From Bacillus paralicheniformis (GTDB lineage Bacteria; Bacillota; Bacilli; Bacillales; Bacillaceae): a stretch of DNA of 64,000 nt. The stretch covers positions 124,001 to 188,000 of the forward strand of contig NZ_LBMN02000023.1 of assembly GCF_001042485.2 (NCBI RefSeq), read 5' to 3'. Made by a program: the position numbers and the translations under genes. Shown in pieces: positions 47,355-56,758 of this stretch; position 1 is the first letter of the stretch, and each line of letters begins with the position of its first letter. The notes under the pieces are model-generated. The model did not search any database and had not been told where the DNA came from. It saw nothing but the letters and a program-made list of their open reading frames with translations.

Positions 47355-48485
47355 ATGACAGAAAGATGGCCATTTTTAAATAAAGCAAAACTGTTTATTC
47401 AAGAAAACTGGAAGGCATCGGGCTTTCAAGAGCCGACGAGTGTCCAAAAAAATGCAGTCGATCTGATTTTGGACGGGCGTGACGTGATCGCCGAGTCGCC
47501 GACTGGAACGGGCAAAACGCTCGCTTACGTCCTGCCGATTCTGGAAAAGCTGGAGGCGGATCAAAAGAACGTGCAAGCTGTGATTTTGGCTCCGTCCCGC
47601 GAGCTTGTCATGCAGATTTTTGATGTGATCGTCGAATGGAAAAAAGGCTCGGATATCAGAGCCGCTTCCCTGATCGGCGGCGCCAATGTTAAAAAGCAGC
47701 AGGAAAAGCTGAAAAAACACCCGCACATCATTGCGGGCACACCTGGACGCGTATTTGAGCTGATTAAAATGAAAAAACTGAAAATGCATGAAGTGAAGAC
47801 AATCGTCCTTGACGAAACCGATCATCTGCTTACGCCGGAGCATCGCGGGACGATACAAAGCATCATCAAATCGACGCTCCGCGACAGGCAGCTCCTCTGT
47901 TTTTCGGCGACTTTAAAAGACGACGCCGAACGCGAGCTCCGCGACATGACGACAGAAGCGGAAGTTCTCAGGATCAAGAGGTCGAAAGAAGAATCTGCAA
48001 AAATCAAACACCAATTTCTCGTATGCGACCAGCGGGATAAGGTGAAGATCCTGCAAAAATTCTCGCGGCTTCCAGGCATGCAGGCGCTCGTCTTTGTCAA
48101 AGACATCGGCAACTTAAACGTGTATGCCGAAAAGCTCAAATTTCATCATGTCGACATCGGCGTCCTTCACAGCGAGGCAAAAAAAATCGAGCGCGCCAAA
48201 ATATTGCAGGCATTTGAAGCAGGTGAATTCACACTGCTTCTCGCGACCGATATCGCAGCGCGCGGAATCGACATCGAAGATCTCCCTTATGTCATCCACG
48301 CCGATTTGCCAAACATTGAAGGCTATATCCACCGGTCGGGAAGGACGGGAAGAGCGGGGAATGAAGGAACCGTGATCAGCCTTGTCAACCGCATTGAAGA
48401 GGAAAGGCTGAAAAAGCTGGCGAAGAAGCTTGAAATCCCGCTTCAGCGGATCGTGTATGAAAGAGGACGGATTATTGAAAGATAA
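47355..48485 (+). CDS. yfmL: DEAD-box RNA helicase YfmL
   Basis: A 376-residue DEAD-box helicase consisting of the two RecA domains only, with no RNA-binding tail. Motifs: Q region GFQEPTSVQKNAV, I SPTGTGKTLAY, Ia PSRELV, Ib GTPGRVFEL, II DETD, III SAT, V ATDIAARGID, VI HRSGRTGRAG. Motif II has T for the usual A. YfmL acts in 50S ribosome assembly and cold growth in B. subtilis. AAAAGGAG precedes ATG 47355. It is divergent from yfmM, another ribosome-related gene. Confidence 0.93.
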   Translation: MTERWPFLNKAKLFIQENWKASGFQEPTSVQKNAVDLILDGRDVIAESPTGTGKTLAYVLPILEKLEADQKNVQAVILAPSRELVMQIFDVIVEWKKGSDIRAASLIGGANVKKQQEKLKKHPHIIAGTPGRVFELIKMKKLKMHEVKTIVLDETDHLLTPEHRGTIQSIIKSTLRDRQLLCFSATLKDDAERELRDMTTEAEVLRIKRSKEESAKIKHQFLVCDQRDKVKILQKFSRLPGMQALVFVKDIGNLNVYAEKLKFHHVDIGVLHSEAKKIERAKILQAFEAGEFTLLLATDIAARGIDIEDLPYVIHADLPNIEGYIHRSGRTGRAGNEGTVISLVNRIEEERLKKLAKKLEIPLQRIVYERGRIIER

Positions 48486-48486
48486 G

Positions 48487-48519
48487 AAAGAGGCCTGCTG
48501 CCGGCAGGCCTCTTTTTTA
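48487..48519. terminator. Bidirectional terminator after yfmL
   Basis: GAGGCCTGC / GCAGGCCTC stem followed by a T-run; it separates yfmL from the converging yfmJ. Confidence 0.85.
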
Positions 48520-48528
48520 TATGAATGC

Positions 48529-49551
48529 TCAGGCATTGTCGGAATCGGCGACTTTGATCAGCTGTTTGCCGAGGTTTTTTCCTTCAAACAAGCCTAAAAA
48601 TGCCTCAGGTATCCGCTCGAAACCTTCTGTTATCGTTTCCTCATATTGAAGCTGCCCGCTTTTAACCCATTCGGCGAGCTGTTTGATTCCTTCAGGAAAG
48701 CGGTTCCTGTAATCGTTGACGACAAATCCTTTCATCAGGGCGCTTGTTTTAATTAAGGCTGTTTGTACACGCGGCCCCATATCATCTTCTGCGCTTTTGA
48801 CGTTATAAGAAGAAATCGCCCCGCAAACCGGAATTCGTGCAAACTTATTGAGCAGGGGGAAGACAGCATCTGAAATCGTGCCTCCGACGTTGTCAAAGTA
48901 AACATCGACACCGTCCGGACAAGCTTGTTCAAGCGCTGAGGCCATATTTTCCGTTGTTTTATAATTGATTGCTTCATCAAAACCGAGCTTTTCTTTTAAG
49001 TATGCCGTTTTTTCGTCAGAGCCTGCAATACCGACGACTCTCGCCCCTTTGATTTTGGCAATTTGTCCGACGGCGGAGCCGACTGCTCCGGCGGCCCCGG
49101 AGACAACAACCGTTTCACCGGCTTTTGGCTGTCCGATGTCCAAAAGTCCGAAATAAGCCGTCAAACCGGTCATGCCGAGAATTCCAAGAAAAGCGGTAAC
49201 AGGCGCGAGGGACGGATCGATTTTCTGCAGATTGTCTTCGCGAACCGCTGAATACTCCTGCCAGCCCAAGCGGCCCAAAACAATGTCCCCTTTTTTGAGC
49301 TTTTCTCCTTTTGCAGATATCACTTCGCCGATCACGCCTCCGGTGATTACTTTATCAAGCGGAAATGGCTCGACATAGGATTTCGTGTCCTGCATTCTTC
49401 CCCTCATATAAGGGTCCACTGAGACATAAAGCGTTTTTACAAGCGCTTCACCCTTTTTTGCTTCCGGAATTTCCGTTTCTTTTATGCGAAAATCGTCCAT
49501 AACAGGTATGCCCTGCGGACGTCTTGCGAGTTCAATTTGTTTTTGCGACAT
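48529..49551 (-). CDS. yfmJ: NADP-dependent oxidoreductase YfmJ (MDR family)
   Basis: A 340-residue medium-chain dehydrogenase/reductase without zinc ligands. The N-terminus SVDPYMRGRMQDTKSY and the nucleotide-binding motif VVVSGAAGAVGSAVGQIAKIKGA (glycine turn near residues 150-170), then NVGGTISDAVFPLLNKFARIPVCGAIS, place it in the leukotriene B4 12-hydroxydehydrogenase / 2-alkenal reductase group. It probably reduces unsaturated aldehydes or ketones with NADPH. AAGGAGG lies 7 nt before ATG. Confidence 0.92.
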   Translation of the reverse strand: MSQKQIELARRPQGIPVMDDFRIKETEIPEAKKGEALVKTLYVSVDPYMRGRMQDTKSYVEPFPLDKVITGGVIGEVISAKGEKLKKGDIVLGRLGWQEYSAVREDNLQKIDPSLAPVTAFLGILGMTGLTAYFGLLDIGQPKAGETVVVSGAAGAVGSAVGQIAKIKGARVVGIAGSDEKTAYLKEKLGFDEAINYKTTENMASALEQACPDGVDVYFDNVGGTISDAVFPLLNKFARIPVCGAISSYNVKSAEDDMGPRVQTALIKTSALMKGFVVNDYRNRFPEGIKQLAEWVKSGQLQYEETITEGFERIPEAFLGLFEGKNLGKQLIKVADSDNA

Positions 49552-49607
49552 AATGATTCCTCCTTTTACTTATAACTTACCACGTAAAAAAGAGGTTTAG
49601 CAAAAGA

Positions 49608-49991
49608 TCAGCGGGTTGCATGAAAGGTTTTTTTCAGCACAGAATCGGGCAGAAAAAGATGAAAAACATCAGCATTTCTTTCATTTAAAAGATATTGATT
49701 GGCATTTTCTCTCGAAAATTGAAACATGTCTTTTGTGATAAAAGGAAGCAATGACAGGAGATATGAAGAGAGGAGGTCTTCGGTGCTGCTTGCCGTTCTC
49801 CTTTCTTCCGGATCGCCGATGTTCATGATGATTGAAAAGACGTAATCGATATTAATGCCGAATCGTCTGGCGGCAAAAGATTCAAATCGATGAGTATCAA
49901 CTTCTTGATGACCTTCCCTTGAAAAAATCTGCTTGACCAAATCGCTAATGATCCATGCGTTATATTGCTGTTCCGGTGAAAAATAATACAC
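49608..49991 (-). CDS. yfmB: YfmB-like DUF3212 protein
   Basis: A 127-residue soluble helical protein of the YfmB/DUF3212 family. The start YYFSPEQQYNAWIISDLVKQIF and the later YVFSIIMNIGD agree with B. subtilis YfmB as I remember it, and its place beside yflT agrees too. No function is known; no signal peptide, membrane segment or catalytic motif is visible. The start is a GTG with GGGGTGA upstream. It is divergent from the stress gene yflT. Confidence 0.8.
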   Translation of the reverse strand: MYYFSPEQQYNAWIISDLVKQIFSREGHQEVDTHRFESFAARRFGINIDYVFSIIMNIGDPEERRTASSTEDLLSSYLLSLLPFITKDMFQFSRENANQYLLNERNADVFHLFLPDSVLKKTFHATR

Positions 49992-50124
49992 GCTTCAATC
50001 ACCCCATCTCAAAGCCTTGTCTATTTGTAATGTACCTGAATTGGCAATCCTTTCAAACGTTTTGTCTGAAAATTTATAACAATTGTAACATTGAAATGAA
50101 AATGTCATGACAGAGCATTCATCC

Positions 50125-50149
50125 GTTTAGCCGCGTAAACAAAGGGTAA
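50125..50149 (+). promoter_or_regulatory. SigB promoter of yflT
   Basis: GTTTAG, 13 nt, GGGTAA, close to the SigB consensus GTTTAA-N12-15-GGGTAT; it lies 38 bp before the yflT start. Confidence 0.75.
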
Positions 50150-50186
50150 GTGTTAAATACAACATGAAAAAAGGGAGGAGATTCAT

Positions 50187-50534
50187 ATGAAACCAGTAGT
50201 AAGACAATATACTAATGATGAAAAACTGATGAAGGATGTTGAGGAACTCAGAGAAATCGGAGTTGCAAGAGAAGATATTTACGTTCTGTCACATGATGAC
50301 GACCGTACTGAAAGACTTGCGGACAACGCGGATGCCAATACGATCGGAGCCGAAGAGACAGGCCTTAAAAATGCCGTGGGCAATATCTTCAACAAAAAAG
50401 GGGACGAACTTCGCAATAAAATTCATGAGATCGGCTTTTCAAAACAGGAAGCAGAACAATTCGAGAAGCAGCTTGATGAAGGAAAAGTCCTCCTCTTTGT
50501 CACGGATCATGAAAGAGTGAAATCTTGGGTATAA
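50187..50534 (+). CDS. yflT: General stress protein YflT
   Basis: A 115-residue soluble protein of the general stress protein 17M family. Marks are QYTNDEKLMKDVEELREIG, EDIYVLSHDDDRTERLADNADANTIG and the end VLLFVTDHER. In B. subtilis yflT belongs to the SigB regulon; a good SigB promoter lies upstream here. Molecular function is not known. GGGAGGAG precedes ATG. It ends in a terminator. Confidence 0.9.
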   Translation: MKPVVRQYTNDEKLMKDVEELREIGVAREDIYVLSHDDDRTERLADNADANTIGAEETGLKNAVGNIFNKKGDELRNKIHEIGFSKQEAEQFEKQLDEGKVLLFVTDHERVKSWV

Positions 50535-50538
50535 ATTG

Positions 50539-50568
50539 AGACTGCCGACAAGGTCGGCAGTTTTTTTA
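50539..50568 (+). terminator. Terminator after yflT
   Basis: ACTGCCGAC / GTCGGCAGT stem and seven T. Confidence 0.85.
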
Positions 50569-50644
50569 ATAAAATAAAATTTGAATGATGGCAGGGAAGG
50601 AGTAGAATAATAAACGAAAACGATATGAATAGGAGGAAAAGGTT

Positions 50645-52081
50645 TTGGCTAAAGAAAAAGATGCAGAACAAAAATCGGCATTGAACATCATTCCTCTTAC
50701 GGTCACGATTTTAGTCGGAGCGGTGATTTGGTTTATTCCGTCGCCCGCCGGATTGGACCCGAAAGCATGGCACTTATTTGCAATCTTTGTGGCAACGATT
50801 ATCGGCTTTATTTCAAAACCGCTGCCGATGGGGGCAATCGCCGTATTCGCATTGGCGGTCACAGCGCTGACCGGAACGCTGTCGATTGAAGAAACGCTCA
50901 GCGGCTTTGGAAACAAGACGATTTGGCTGATCGTCATTGCCTTTTTTATTTCACGGGGATTCATTAAAACCGGTTTAGGTGCGCGAATCGCCTATTTATT
51001 TGTGCGGATGTTCGGCAAAAAAACACTCGGACTCTCGTATTCACTTCTTGTCAGCGATTTGATTTTGTCGCCGGCGATCCCGAGTAATACCGCACGGGCC
51101 GGGGGAATTATTTTTCCGATTATCCGTTCGTTATCCGAAACTTTTCAGTCAACGCCCAAGGACGGCACGGAACGGCGCATCGGCGCTTTCTTGCTGAAGG
51201 TGGGCTTTCAGGGGAACTTGATCACTTCAGCGATGTTCTTAACGGCTATGGCGGCAAACCCGCTGATTGCCAAACTTGCCCATGATGTGGCAGGTGTGAA
51301 TCTGACCTGGACAAGCTGGGCTGTGGCGGCCATCGTCCCGGGACTTGTCAGCTTGATCATCACTCCGCTTGTCATTTATAAACTGTATCCGCCTGAGGTG
51401 AAAGAAACGCCTGATGCGGCGAAAATCGCAACAGAGAAGCTGAAAGAAATGGGCCCGTTCAAAAAATCGGAACTCTCGATGGTCGCGGTCTTTTTGCTCG
51501 TCCTTTTTTTATGGATTTTCGGCGGAAACCTGAAAATTGACGCAACGACAACGGCATTGATCGGTTTAGCCGTCCTGCTTTTGACACAGGTTCTGACGTG
51601 GGACGATATTAAGAAAGAGCAAGGCGCATGGGATACGCTGACATGGTTTGCCGCGCTCGTCATGCTGGCGAGCTTCTTGAATGAACTCGGCATGGTCGGC
51701 TGGTTCAGCGATGCGATGAAATCGTATGTTTCAGGATTCTCCTGGGTCAGCGCATTTCTCATTTTAATTGCGGTTTACTATTATTCGCATTATTTCTTTG
51801 CGAGTGCAACCGCTCATATCAGCGCGATGTATTCGGCCTTTCTCGCCGTGATTATCGCTGCAGGCGCTCCGCCGCTCCTCGCAGCATTAAGCCTTGCGTT
51901 TTTCAGCAACCTTTTTGCTTCGACGACACACTACGGAGCTGGAGCGGCACCCGTCTTTTTCGGGGCCGGCTATATCCCGCAAAGCAAATGGTGGTCAATC
52001 GGCTTTATCTTGTCGATTGTTCATATTGTGACATGGCTTGTTGTCGGAGGTTTATGGTGGAAATTGTTGGGTATATGGTAA
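50645..52081 (+). CDS. yflS: DASS-family dicarboxylate transporter YflS
   Basis: A 478-residue transporter of the 2-oxoglutarate/malate translocator branch with about 12 membrane segments. Family marks: AWHLFAIFVATIIGFISKPLPMGA near 38-60, LSPAIPSNTARAGGIIFPI near 138-156 (SNTARA sodium site) and SNLFASTTHYGAGAAPVFFGAGYI near the end. B. subtilis YflS is a malate transporter responding to MalKR. The start is TTG 50645, 8 nt after AGGAGG. It is a distant relative of the symporter at 25673. Confidence 0.9.
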   Translation: MAKEKDAEQKSALNIIPLTVTILVGAVIWFIPSPAGLDPKAWHLFAIFVATIIGFISKPLPMGAIAVFALAVTALTGTLSIEETLSGFGNKTIWLIVIAFFISRGFIKTGLGARIAYLFVRMFGKKTLGLSYSLLVSDLILSPAIPSNTARAGGIIFPIIRSLSETFQSTPKDGTERRIGAFLLKVGFQGNLITSAMFLTAMAANPLIAKLAHDVAGVNLTWTSWAVAAIVPGLVSLIITPLVIYKLYPPEVKETPDAAKIATEKLKEMGPFKKSELSMVAVFLLVLFLWIFGGNLKIDATTTALIGLAVLLLTQVLTWDDIKKEQGAWDTLTWFAALVMLASFLNELGMVGWFSDAMKSYVSGFSWVSAFLILIAVYYYSHYFFASATAHISAMYSAFLAVIIAAGAPPLLAALSLAFFSNLFASTTHYGAGAAPVFFGAGYIPQSKWWSIGFILSIVHIVTWLVVGGLWWKLLGIW

Positions 52082-52083
52082 AA

Positions 52084-52117
52084 TGAAGGGCAGGAGAGAT
52101 CCTGTCCTTTCTTTTAT
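52084..52117 (+). terminator. Terminator after yflS
   Basis: GGGCAGGA / TCCTGTCC stem with a GAGA loop, then a T-rich tail. Confidence 0.75.
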
Positions 52118-52278
52118 GTCAATTTCGATGCTGTTGATTTGAAATTCCACACTTGCGGTTAAAAGTCGTAATAAATTAAAAGCTTTGGAATTAGCCTATC
52201 TATCATCATATATCCGTTTTATATTAGTTATTTCTTTGAAACAAATGATGGATATAGAAATCTAATTTATGCATTGAC

Positions 52279-52307
52279 TTACATTATTTTTCATATTAAC
52301 CTAATAT
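52279..52307 (+). promoter_or_regulatory. Candidate promoter of the secreted-protein/ABC unit
   Basis: TTACAT, 17 nt, TAATAT, about 60 bp before the start. The -35 is weak, the -10 is good. The 250-bp gap is otherwise AT-rich without a clear operator. Confidence 0.45.
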
Positions 52308-52368
52308 ATGACAGATCTGTTTCTGATTGGACAACCAAAAAGAAGATAAAAAGGAAGAGGGATTATTT

Positions 52369-52788
52369 ATGAAAAGATTATTAAAGAGAAAGAAAATATT
52401 TGGTGCTTTCTCTGTGGTAGCTTTGGTCTTTATTTTCGGCTTTAGTACGGTGAGTTTAGCTTATAATGAGCCATATTCTTTCAATATCCGATCAGCAGTA
52501 ACTGGAGAAGCTAAACATAAACTAAGCAATAAATCTACCACTATAACTGCTAGTGCAAGAACTATTAAGGCTGAAACTGGTGAAACTCTGTCACAAACTC
52601 ATAAATATACTGTCACAATTAGCAAAGGAGTATTTACTAGCTACAGTACCGGTAGATTAACCACCGGAAAAAGTTATAGCAAAAATGTAGGAAAAGTGGC
52701 TAAAGGAACTTACAGAGTTAATGTTACGAAGCACACATATTCAGATTACGGAATTAATATAAAAGGTGGAGGAAGGATTAAACAATAA
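52369..52788 (+). CDS. Small secreted beta-rich protein, candidate bacteriocin
   Basis: A 139-residue exported protein. The signal peptide has a strong basic start and hydrophobic core (MKRLLKRKKIFGAFSVVALV...) with a probable cut after TVSLA near residue 31. The mature 108 residues have no Cys, many Ser, Thr, Lys and Gly and strong beta-strand periodicity (YTVTISKGVFTSYSTGR, TYRVNVTKHTYSDYG). I use ATG 52369 with GAAGAGGG upstream; the TTG at 52327 lies before that site. It leads a unit with an ABC ATPase and FtsX-type permease, an order resembling lactococcin 972-type loci, but I see no sequence signature of that family. Very AT-rich, likely acquired. Confidence 0.68.
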   Translation: MKRLLKRKKIFGAFSVVALVFIFGFSTVSLAYNEPYSFNIRSAVTGEAKHKLSNKSTTITASARTIKAETGETLSQTHKYTVTISKGVFTSYSTGRLTTGKSYSKNVGKVAKGTYRVNVTKHTYSDYGINIKGGGRIKQ

Positions 52789-52795
52789 GAATATT

Positions 52796-53479
52796 ATGAG
52801 ACAAGATAATAGAATTATAATATCGACAAATCAAGTAACAAAAACATATGGGGAGGGTGCTTCATTATTTAATGCGTTGCACCCTACTACTCTTTCTATA
52901 AGCAAGGGTTCAATTAATGTAATCTTAGGGAAAAGTGGATCAGGTAAAACAACTTTGCTGAGTCTTCTTGGTGGCATGGAGGAACCTACCAACGGCCATG
53001 TGTGGTTTAAACAGCAAAATTTTTACAAATTAAAGGATCCTGAACAAGCTAATATTAGAGGCAATAATTTCGGTTTCATTTTTCAAAATTATCATTTAAT
53101 ACCTGAAATTTCAGTGTTTGATAATATTATCCTACCACTAATGATTAATAAAAAGGAAAAAGACATTTCGGACATTAAGAAACTGACAAACATTTTAGGG
53201 ATTGGGCACAAGTTGAAATCTTTTCCTTTCCAACTGTCAGGTGGTCAGCAACAAAGAGTTGCTATTGCAAGAGCAATGGCAAATGATCCAGAAATCATTT
53301 TTGCGGACGAGCCTACTGGTAATTTAGATCAAAAAAATGCGGAAAAAGTTATTGAACTTTTAGTTTCTTTATGCAAAGAATTTGATAAAACATTAGTGAT
53401 TGTTACACACGAAGAGAACTTGATAGAGAGGCCAGATCAGCTTTTTTTAATTGAAGATGGACGAGTCAAAACTTTATAA
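52796..53479 (+). CDS. MacB/LolD-type ABC transporter ATPase
   Basis: About 228 residues. Walker A GKSGSGKTT near residue 48-56, Q-loop FIFQNYHLIPEISV, signature LSGGQQQRVAIARAMA, Walker B IIFADEPTGNLD, and H-loop VIVTHEE: the ATPase of a MacB/LolD-type exporter. The start is uncertain: ATG 52796 has no good site, and GTG 52766 in the same frame overlaps the end of the secreted-protein gene. In either case translation depends on the gene before. It acts with the permease gene 12 nt downstream, probably to export or resist the small secreted protein. Confidence 0.85.
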   Translation: MRQDNRIIISTNQVTKTYGEGASLFNALHPTTLSISKGSINVILGKSGSGKTTLLSLLGGMEEPTNGHVWFKQQNFYKLKDPEQANIRGNNFGFIFQNYHLIPEISVFDNIILPLMINKKEKDISDIKKLTNILGIGHKLKSFPFQLSGGQQQRVAIARAMANDPEIIFADEPTGNLDQKNAEKVIELLVSLCKEFDKTLVIVTHEENLIERPDQLFLIEDGRVKTL

Positions 53480-53491
53480 AGGTGTTGAAAT

Positions 53492-56050
53492 ATGTTTTGG
53501 GTTAAATTAGCTTTTAAGTCGTTGTTCCAAAGAAGAAAAATATCTTATTTAATGGTTTTAATAATCTCTATCTCAATGGTCTTTCTTATTATGGTGAACA
53601 GCGCTACAGAAGAAATTCTGAAATACACAAAAGAAAAGGCCTATGAAAAATATGGTGAGCATCATGCTATAATTAACAATCTTAGTGAAAAGGAGTTCAA
53701 AGAGTTAAAAGGAATACATAGTGTAAAAAAAGGAGGAGGAATTTTTTTAGTTGGTTACACTGAAGATTTTAATGAATCTTCAGTCGGAGCTTCTATTGGA
53801 TGGTTTGACAAAAGTGCTTTAGAATTAGGGCATATACATATTTTACATGGGAGGATGCCTGTACACAAAAATGAGATTGCCATTGAATCATTTTTAACTG
53901 ACTCTTTTAAAACAAATGACGTTATTGGAGCGGATGTTAAATTAAAAATAGGTGCTGTTGAGGAAGTTTATCAAATAGTAGGTATTGTGAATAATTATTC
54001 CTCAAATTGGTCTACTCCAATAAATATAGAAAAAGGAAAGAATACATATCCAAATGTTTTTATAAGTCCGACAAAATTTAATGCAGATAAGCACATTGAT
54101 ATACAAAAAAGTTTTATCTTTTCACTTCAAAATGAAAATGTAGAAAAGATCGAACAAGAAATAAATGAAAATTTTGAGCAACATTTATCTAGCCCTGAAC
54201 AATTATATGAAAATGAGAATCTTTTTAATGAAGGATATAAAAACTATAATAGGATTTTCTATATATGTTTATTTTTTTCAATCATTCTAATATTTGGTTC
54301 GTTGTGTTGCTGTTTTCGAATATTTGAGGTGTTCTATCAGAATTACCGGCAAAAAATTGCGATACTGAGATCCCACGGAGCAAAAAAAAATCATATAAGG
54401 CTTCTTGTTTTTTTTCAGAGTACCATTATTGTTTTAGTGAGTTTCTTAATATCTTTTCCTGTTGGGGTGTACTTGAAAAAGATATTAAATCATCAAACAT
54501 ATCGTACTGAAAACTACAGTTCTTCACCTCTGTTGGAATCTACTCTGTTCGTCACGATTTGGCTCACCTTATTATTTTTTTCATTATGTATAACAGCACT
54601 AATTGTAACGGAAAAAATAAGCAAAGAAACAATTCATACTAATTTAAAAGGGAATCCGCTTATAGCAAAAGGATACCGTGTTTATCAATTTATAGAAAAG
54701 TTTCCTTTTAAATTGAAGTCTTTGGTGATTCAACTTACGTTTCGATGGAAATCTTCTATATTATTTATTGTTATACTGTCTTTCTCGATCATGATTTTTT
54801 TCTTCACCCAGTTAATAGCCGATGAAACAATTGAAAAATCCGAAGAAACAACACCGGATTTTATACTTTCATCTAAGCAACTGACTGCTGAGGAACATGT
54901 AAATGGCTATATTATCGAAACCAATCAATCTGTTTCTTTTGATTATAAAAGTGTAGAAGATCTTCAACGCTTGCCAGGAGTTGTTTATATTGATAAAGTT
55001 CCAAACTCCCTAGGGAGCACCTTGCTCCTAACCAAACAACAACTTTCACCCAATATTAAATCTTGGATAAATACCTATAAGCTGGAGAATATAAATGTTG
55101 AAATATCTGAGCACACAATAGATAATTTAGTACCAAATAATCTTATACCTATTCCTAACGTGAATTTTGTATTAGTGAATGACAGTGAACTTAAACATCT
55201 CCAACGCATGTATAGTTTTGATGAAAGTTCCGTAAGGAAAGTGAAAAAATCAAGATCAGCCTTTATTTTCTTTCCTGAAATAAACCAAAAAGAAATGAAT
55301 AATAAAATTATAAATGGAGACGAAGTGAAAATCGGCAGGATTGCATATTCTGATGAAAAAAAACCAAAATTTGAAAATTGGGATTTGAAGGTAGAACGGA
55401 TTATCTTGTCTCCTTACTTGATGAAACAAAATCAGATTTCTCAAGAACGTGAGGGAATTACAGTTTTAATTTATGAAGAAGTGGCTAAAAAAATTGGGGT
55501 TTTTGATGGCTATAAAGAATTGACAATATATACTGACCATTCAATTTCTAAACAAAAAAAGAAGGGAATTATTAATAAGACGAAACAAATGGTTTCATCA
55601 ATTCCTGGAAGTCTGTATTATTCAGAAACAGAAGATAATAAGAGACTTGAGTCAATTTCTAATTACCTATCCATACTTGGGACTGTGTTATTTGCAGTTA
55701 CTGCATTTTACTCTGTTTTAACATTAGCTGCAACAATGTATTCTAGAATCATTCAAAGAAAAGCTGAAATTGCAATTAATCGAGCCTTTGGAAAAAGCGT
55801 CACAGCCGTCTTGAAAGACCTGATAATTGAAATGACTATTTATTTAATATTAGCTTTTCTTTTAAGCGGAACGATCATTCTTTTTCTTACATTATCAATG
55901 CCTGAAAACTATAATAATTATAATTATTTCAAATATTATTTTTATTCAGTTGCTTTCACAAGTACTTTATCTTTGATTTCACTGTCTATCTTATTTTTTG
56001 TATTGAAAAAAATAAGTATTTCTGACGCTTTAAAAACTAAGGAAGAATAG
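53492..56050 (+). CDS. FtsX-type ABC permease, 8 TM
   Basis: An 852-residue permease with two FtsX-like halves. A first membrane segment (SYLMVLIISISMVFLIMVNS) and a large outer domain (about 40-240) precede three segments around 250-370; SILFIVILSFSIMIFFFTQLIA leads into a second outer domain (about 450-720), then three segments at the end. The cytoplasmic coupling turns are KIAILRSHGAKKNHIRLL and KAEIAINRAFGKSVTAVL. This is the MacB/bacteriocin-associated permease architecture, partner of the ATPase before it. It could secrete or give immunity to the small protein. GGTGTTG is a weak ribosome site. Very AT-rich. Confidence 0.82.
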   Translation: MFWVKLAFKSLFQRRKISYLMVLIISISMVFLIMVNSATEEILKYTKEKAYEKYGEHHAIINNLSEKEFKELKGIHSVKKGGGIFLVGYTEDFNESSVGASIGWFDKSALELGHIHILHGRMPVHKNEIAIESFLTDSFKTNDVIGADVKLKIGAVEEVYQIVGIVNNYSSNWSTPINIEKGKNTYPNVFISPTKFNADKHIDIQKSFIFSLQNENVEKIEQEINENFEQHLSSPEQLYENENLFNEGYKNYNRIFYICLFFSIILIFGSLCCCFRIFEVFYQNYRQKIAILRSHGAKKNHIRLLVFFQSTIIVLVSFLISFPVGVYLKKILNHQTYRTENYSSSPLLESTLFVTIWLTLLFFSLCITALIVTEKISKETIHTNLKGNPLIAKGYRVYQFIEKFPFKLKSLVIQLTFRWKSSILFIVILSFSIMIFFFTQLIADETIEKSEETTPDFILSSKQLTAEEHVNGYIIETNQSVSFDYKSVEDLQRLPGVVYIDKVPNSLGSTLLLTKQQLSPNIKSWINTYKLENINVEISEHTIDNLVPNNLIPIPNVNFVLVNDSELKHLQRMYSFDESSVRKVKKSRSAFIFFPEINQKEMNNKIINGDEVKIGRIAYSDEKKPKFENWDLKVERIILSPYLMKQNQISQEREGITVLIYEEVAKKIGVFDGYKELTIYTDHSISKQKKKGIINKTKQMVSSIPGSLYYSETEDNKRLESISNYLSILGTVLFAVTAFYSVLTLAATMYSRIIQRKAEIAINRAFGKSVTAVLKDLIIEMTIYLILAFLLSGTIILFLTLSMPENYNNYNYFKYYFYSVAFTSTLSLISLSILFFVLKKISISDALKTKEE

Positions 56051-56133
56051 TTTGGTAATTAGTGTTTATGAGCTATGGTGAAAATCCACAAAACTTGTTA
56101 GTATAGTGACTAAAAATAAAGGTGTGAATTTTA

Positions 56134-56712
56134 ATGTTTTGGTCAGTTGATTTAATGCTGCTCGGTTTCATGTGCGCAATCGTCTACTTTTTGTACGACA
56201 TTGTGAAAAACCGAAAAAAAACAAGTTTTTTTAGAAAAATGGTGTTTGCCAGTTTTATTGTTTATTTGAGCGTCGTTTATCACTATACGATAGGCGGAAT
56301 CAACATTCCGCCGCAGCCGGCATACGCTCAAATGAACATTCAGCTCATTCCGTTTTATTTTGTTGCTGAATGGGTGCAAATGCATCAGCAGAGCGGGTTT
56401 GATTGGTTTTTTTGGAATTCTGTCAAGCTTACATTTTTTAATGTTTTATTGCTCATTCCTTTAGGTGTGTATCTTTCCGTTCTATGGAGGAAAATTCCGC
56501 TGAAAAAAGCGGCGGTTTTTGTTTTTTTGACAAGCTTTTTGATTGAGAGTCTCCAGCTTGTGCTATCTGTGACTGGATTCATAATGGCGAGAACCTTTAA
56601 TGTGGATGATTTAATTTTAAATACGGCCGGCGGTGTAATCGGTTTCTGCCTGACGTCTTTCATGTTCGGAGCTAAAGGATCAGGTTACCGCAGGAAAGGT
56701 CTGCATTTTTGA
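56134..56712 (+). CDS. VanZ-family membrane protein
   Basis: A 192-residue membrane protein of the VanZ-like family with five hydrophobic segments. Family marks are MNIQLIPFYFVAEWVQ, WNSVKLTFFNVLLLIPLGVYL, FLTSFLIESLQLVLSVTGFIMARTFNVDDLILNTAGGVIGF. The Phe-Asn-Val-Asp-Asp-Leu motif is typical. VanZ proteins are linked to glycopeptide or lipopeptide tolerance in some species, but most are of unknown role. It follows the ABC unit but has a base composition closer to the backbone, so it may mark the edge of that insert. A terminator follows. Confidence 0.85.
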   Translation: MFWSVDLMLLGFMCAIVYFLYDIVKNRKKTSFFRKMVFASFIVYLSVVYHYTIGGINIPPQPAYAQMNIQLIPFYFVAEWVQMHQQSGFDWFFWNSVKLTFFNVLLLIPLGVYLSVLWRKIPLKKAAVFVFLTSFLIESLQLVLSVTGFIMARTFNVDDLILNTAGGVIGFCLTSFMFGAKGSGYRRKGLHF

Positions 56713-56721
56713 GGAAAGCGC

Positions 56722-56757
56722 GAAAGATGATTCCCGGCTGGGCAATCATCTTTTTTA
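56722..56757. terminator. Terminator between vanZ-like and MBL genes
   Basis: AAAGATGATT / AATCATCTTT stem with T-run, between two converging genes. Confidence 0.8.
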
Positions 56758-56758
56758 G

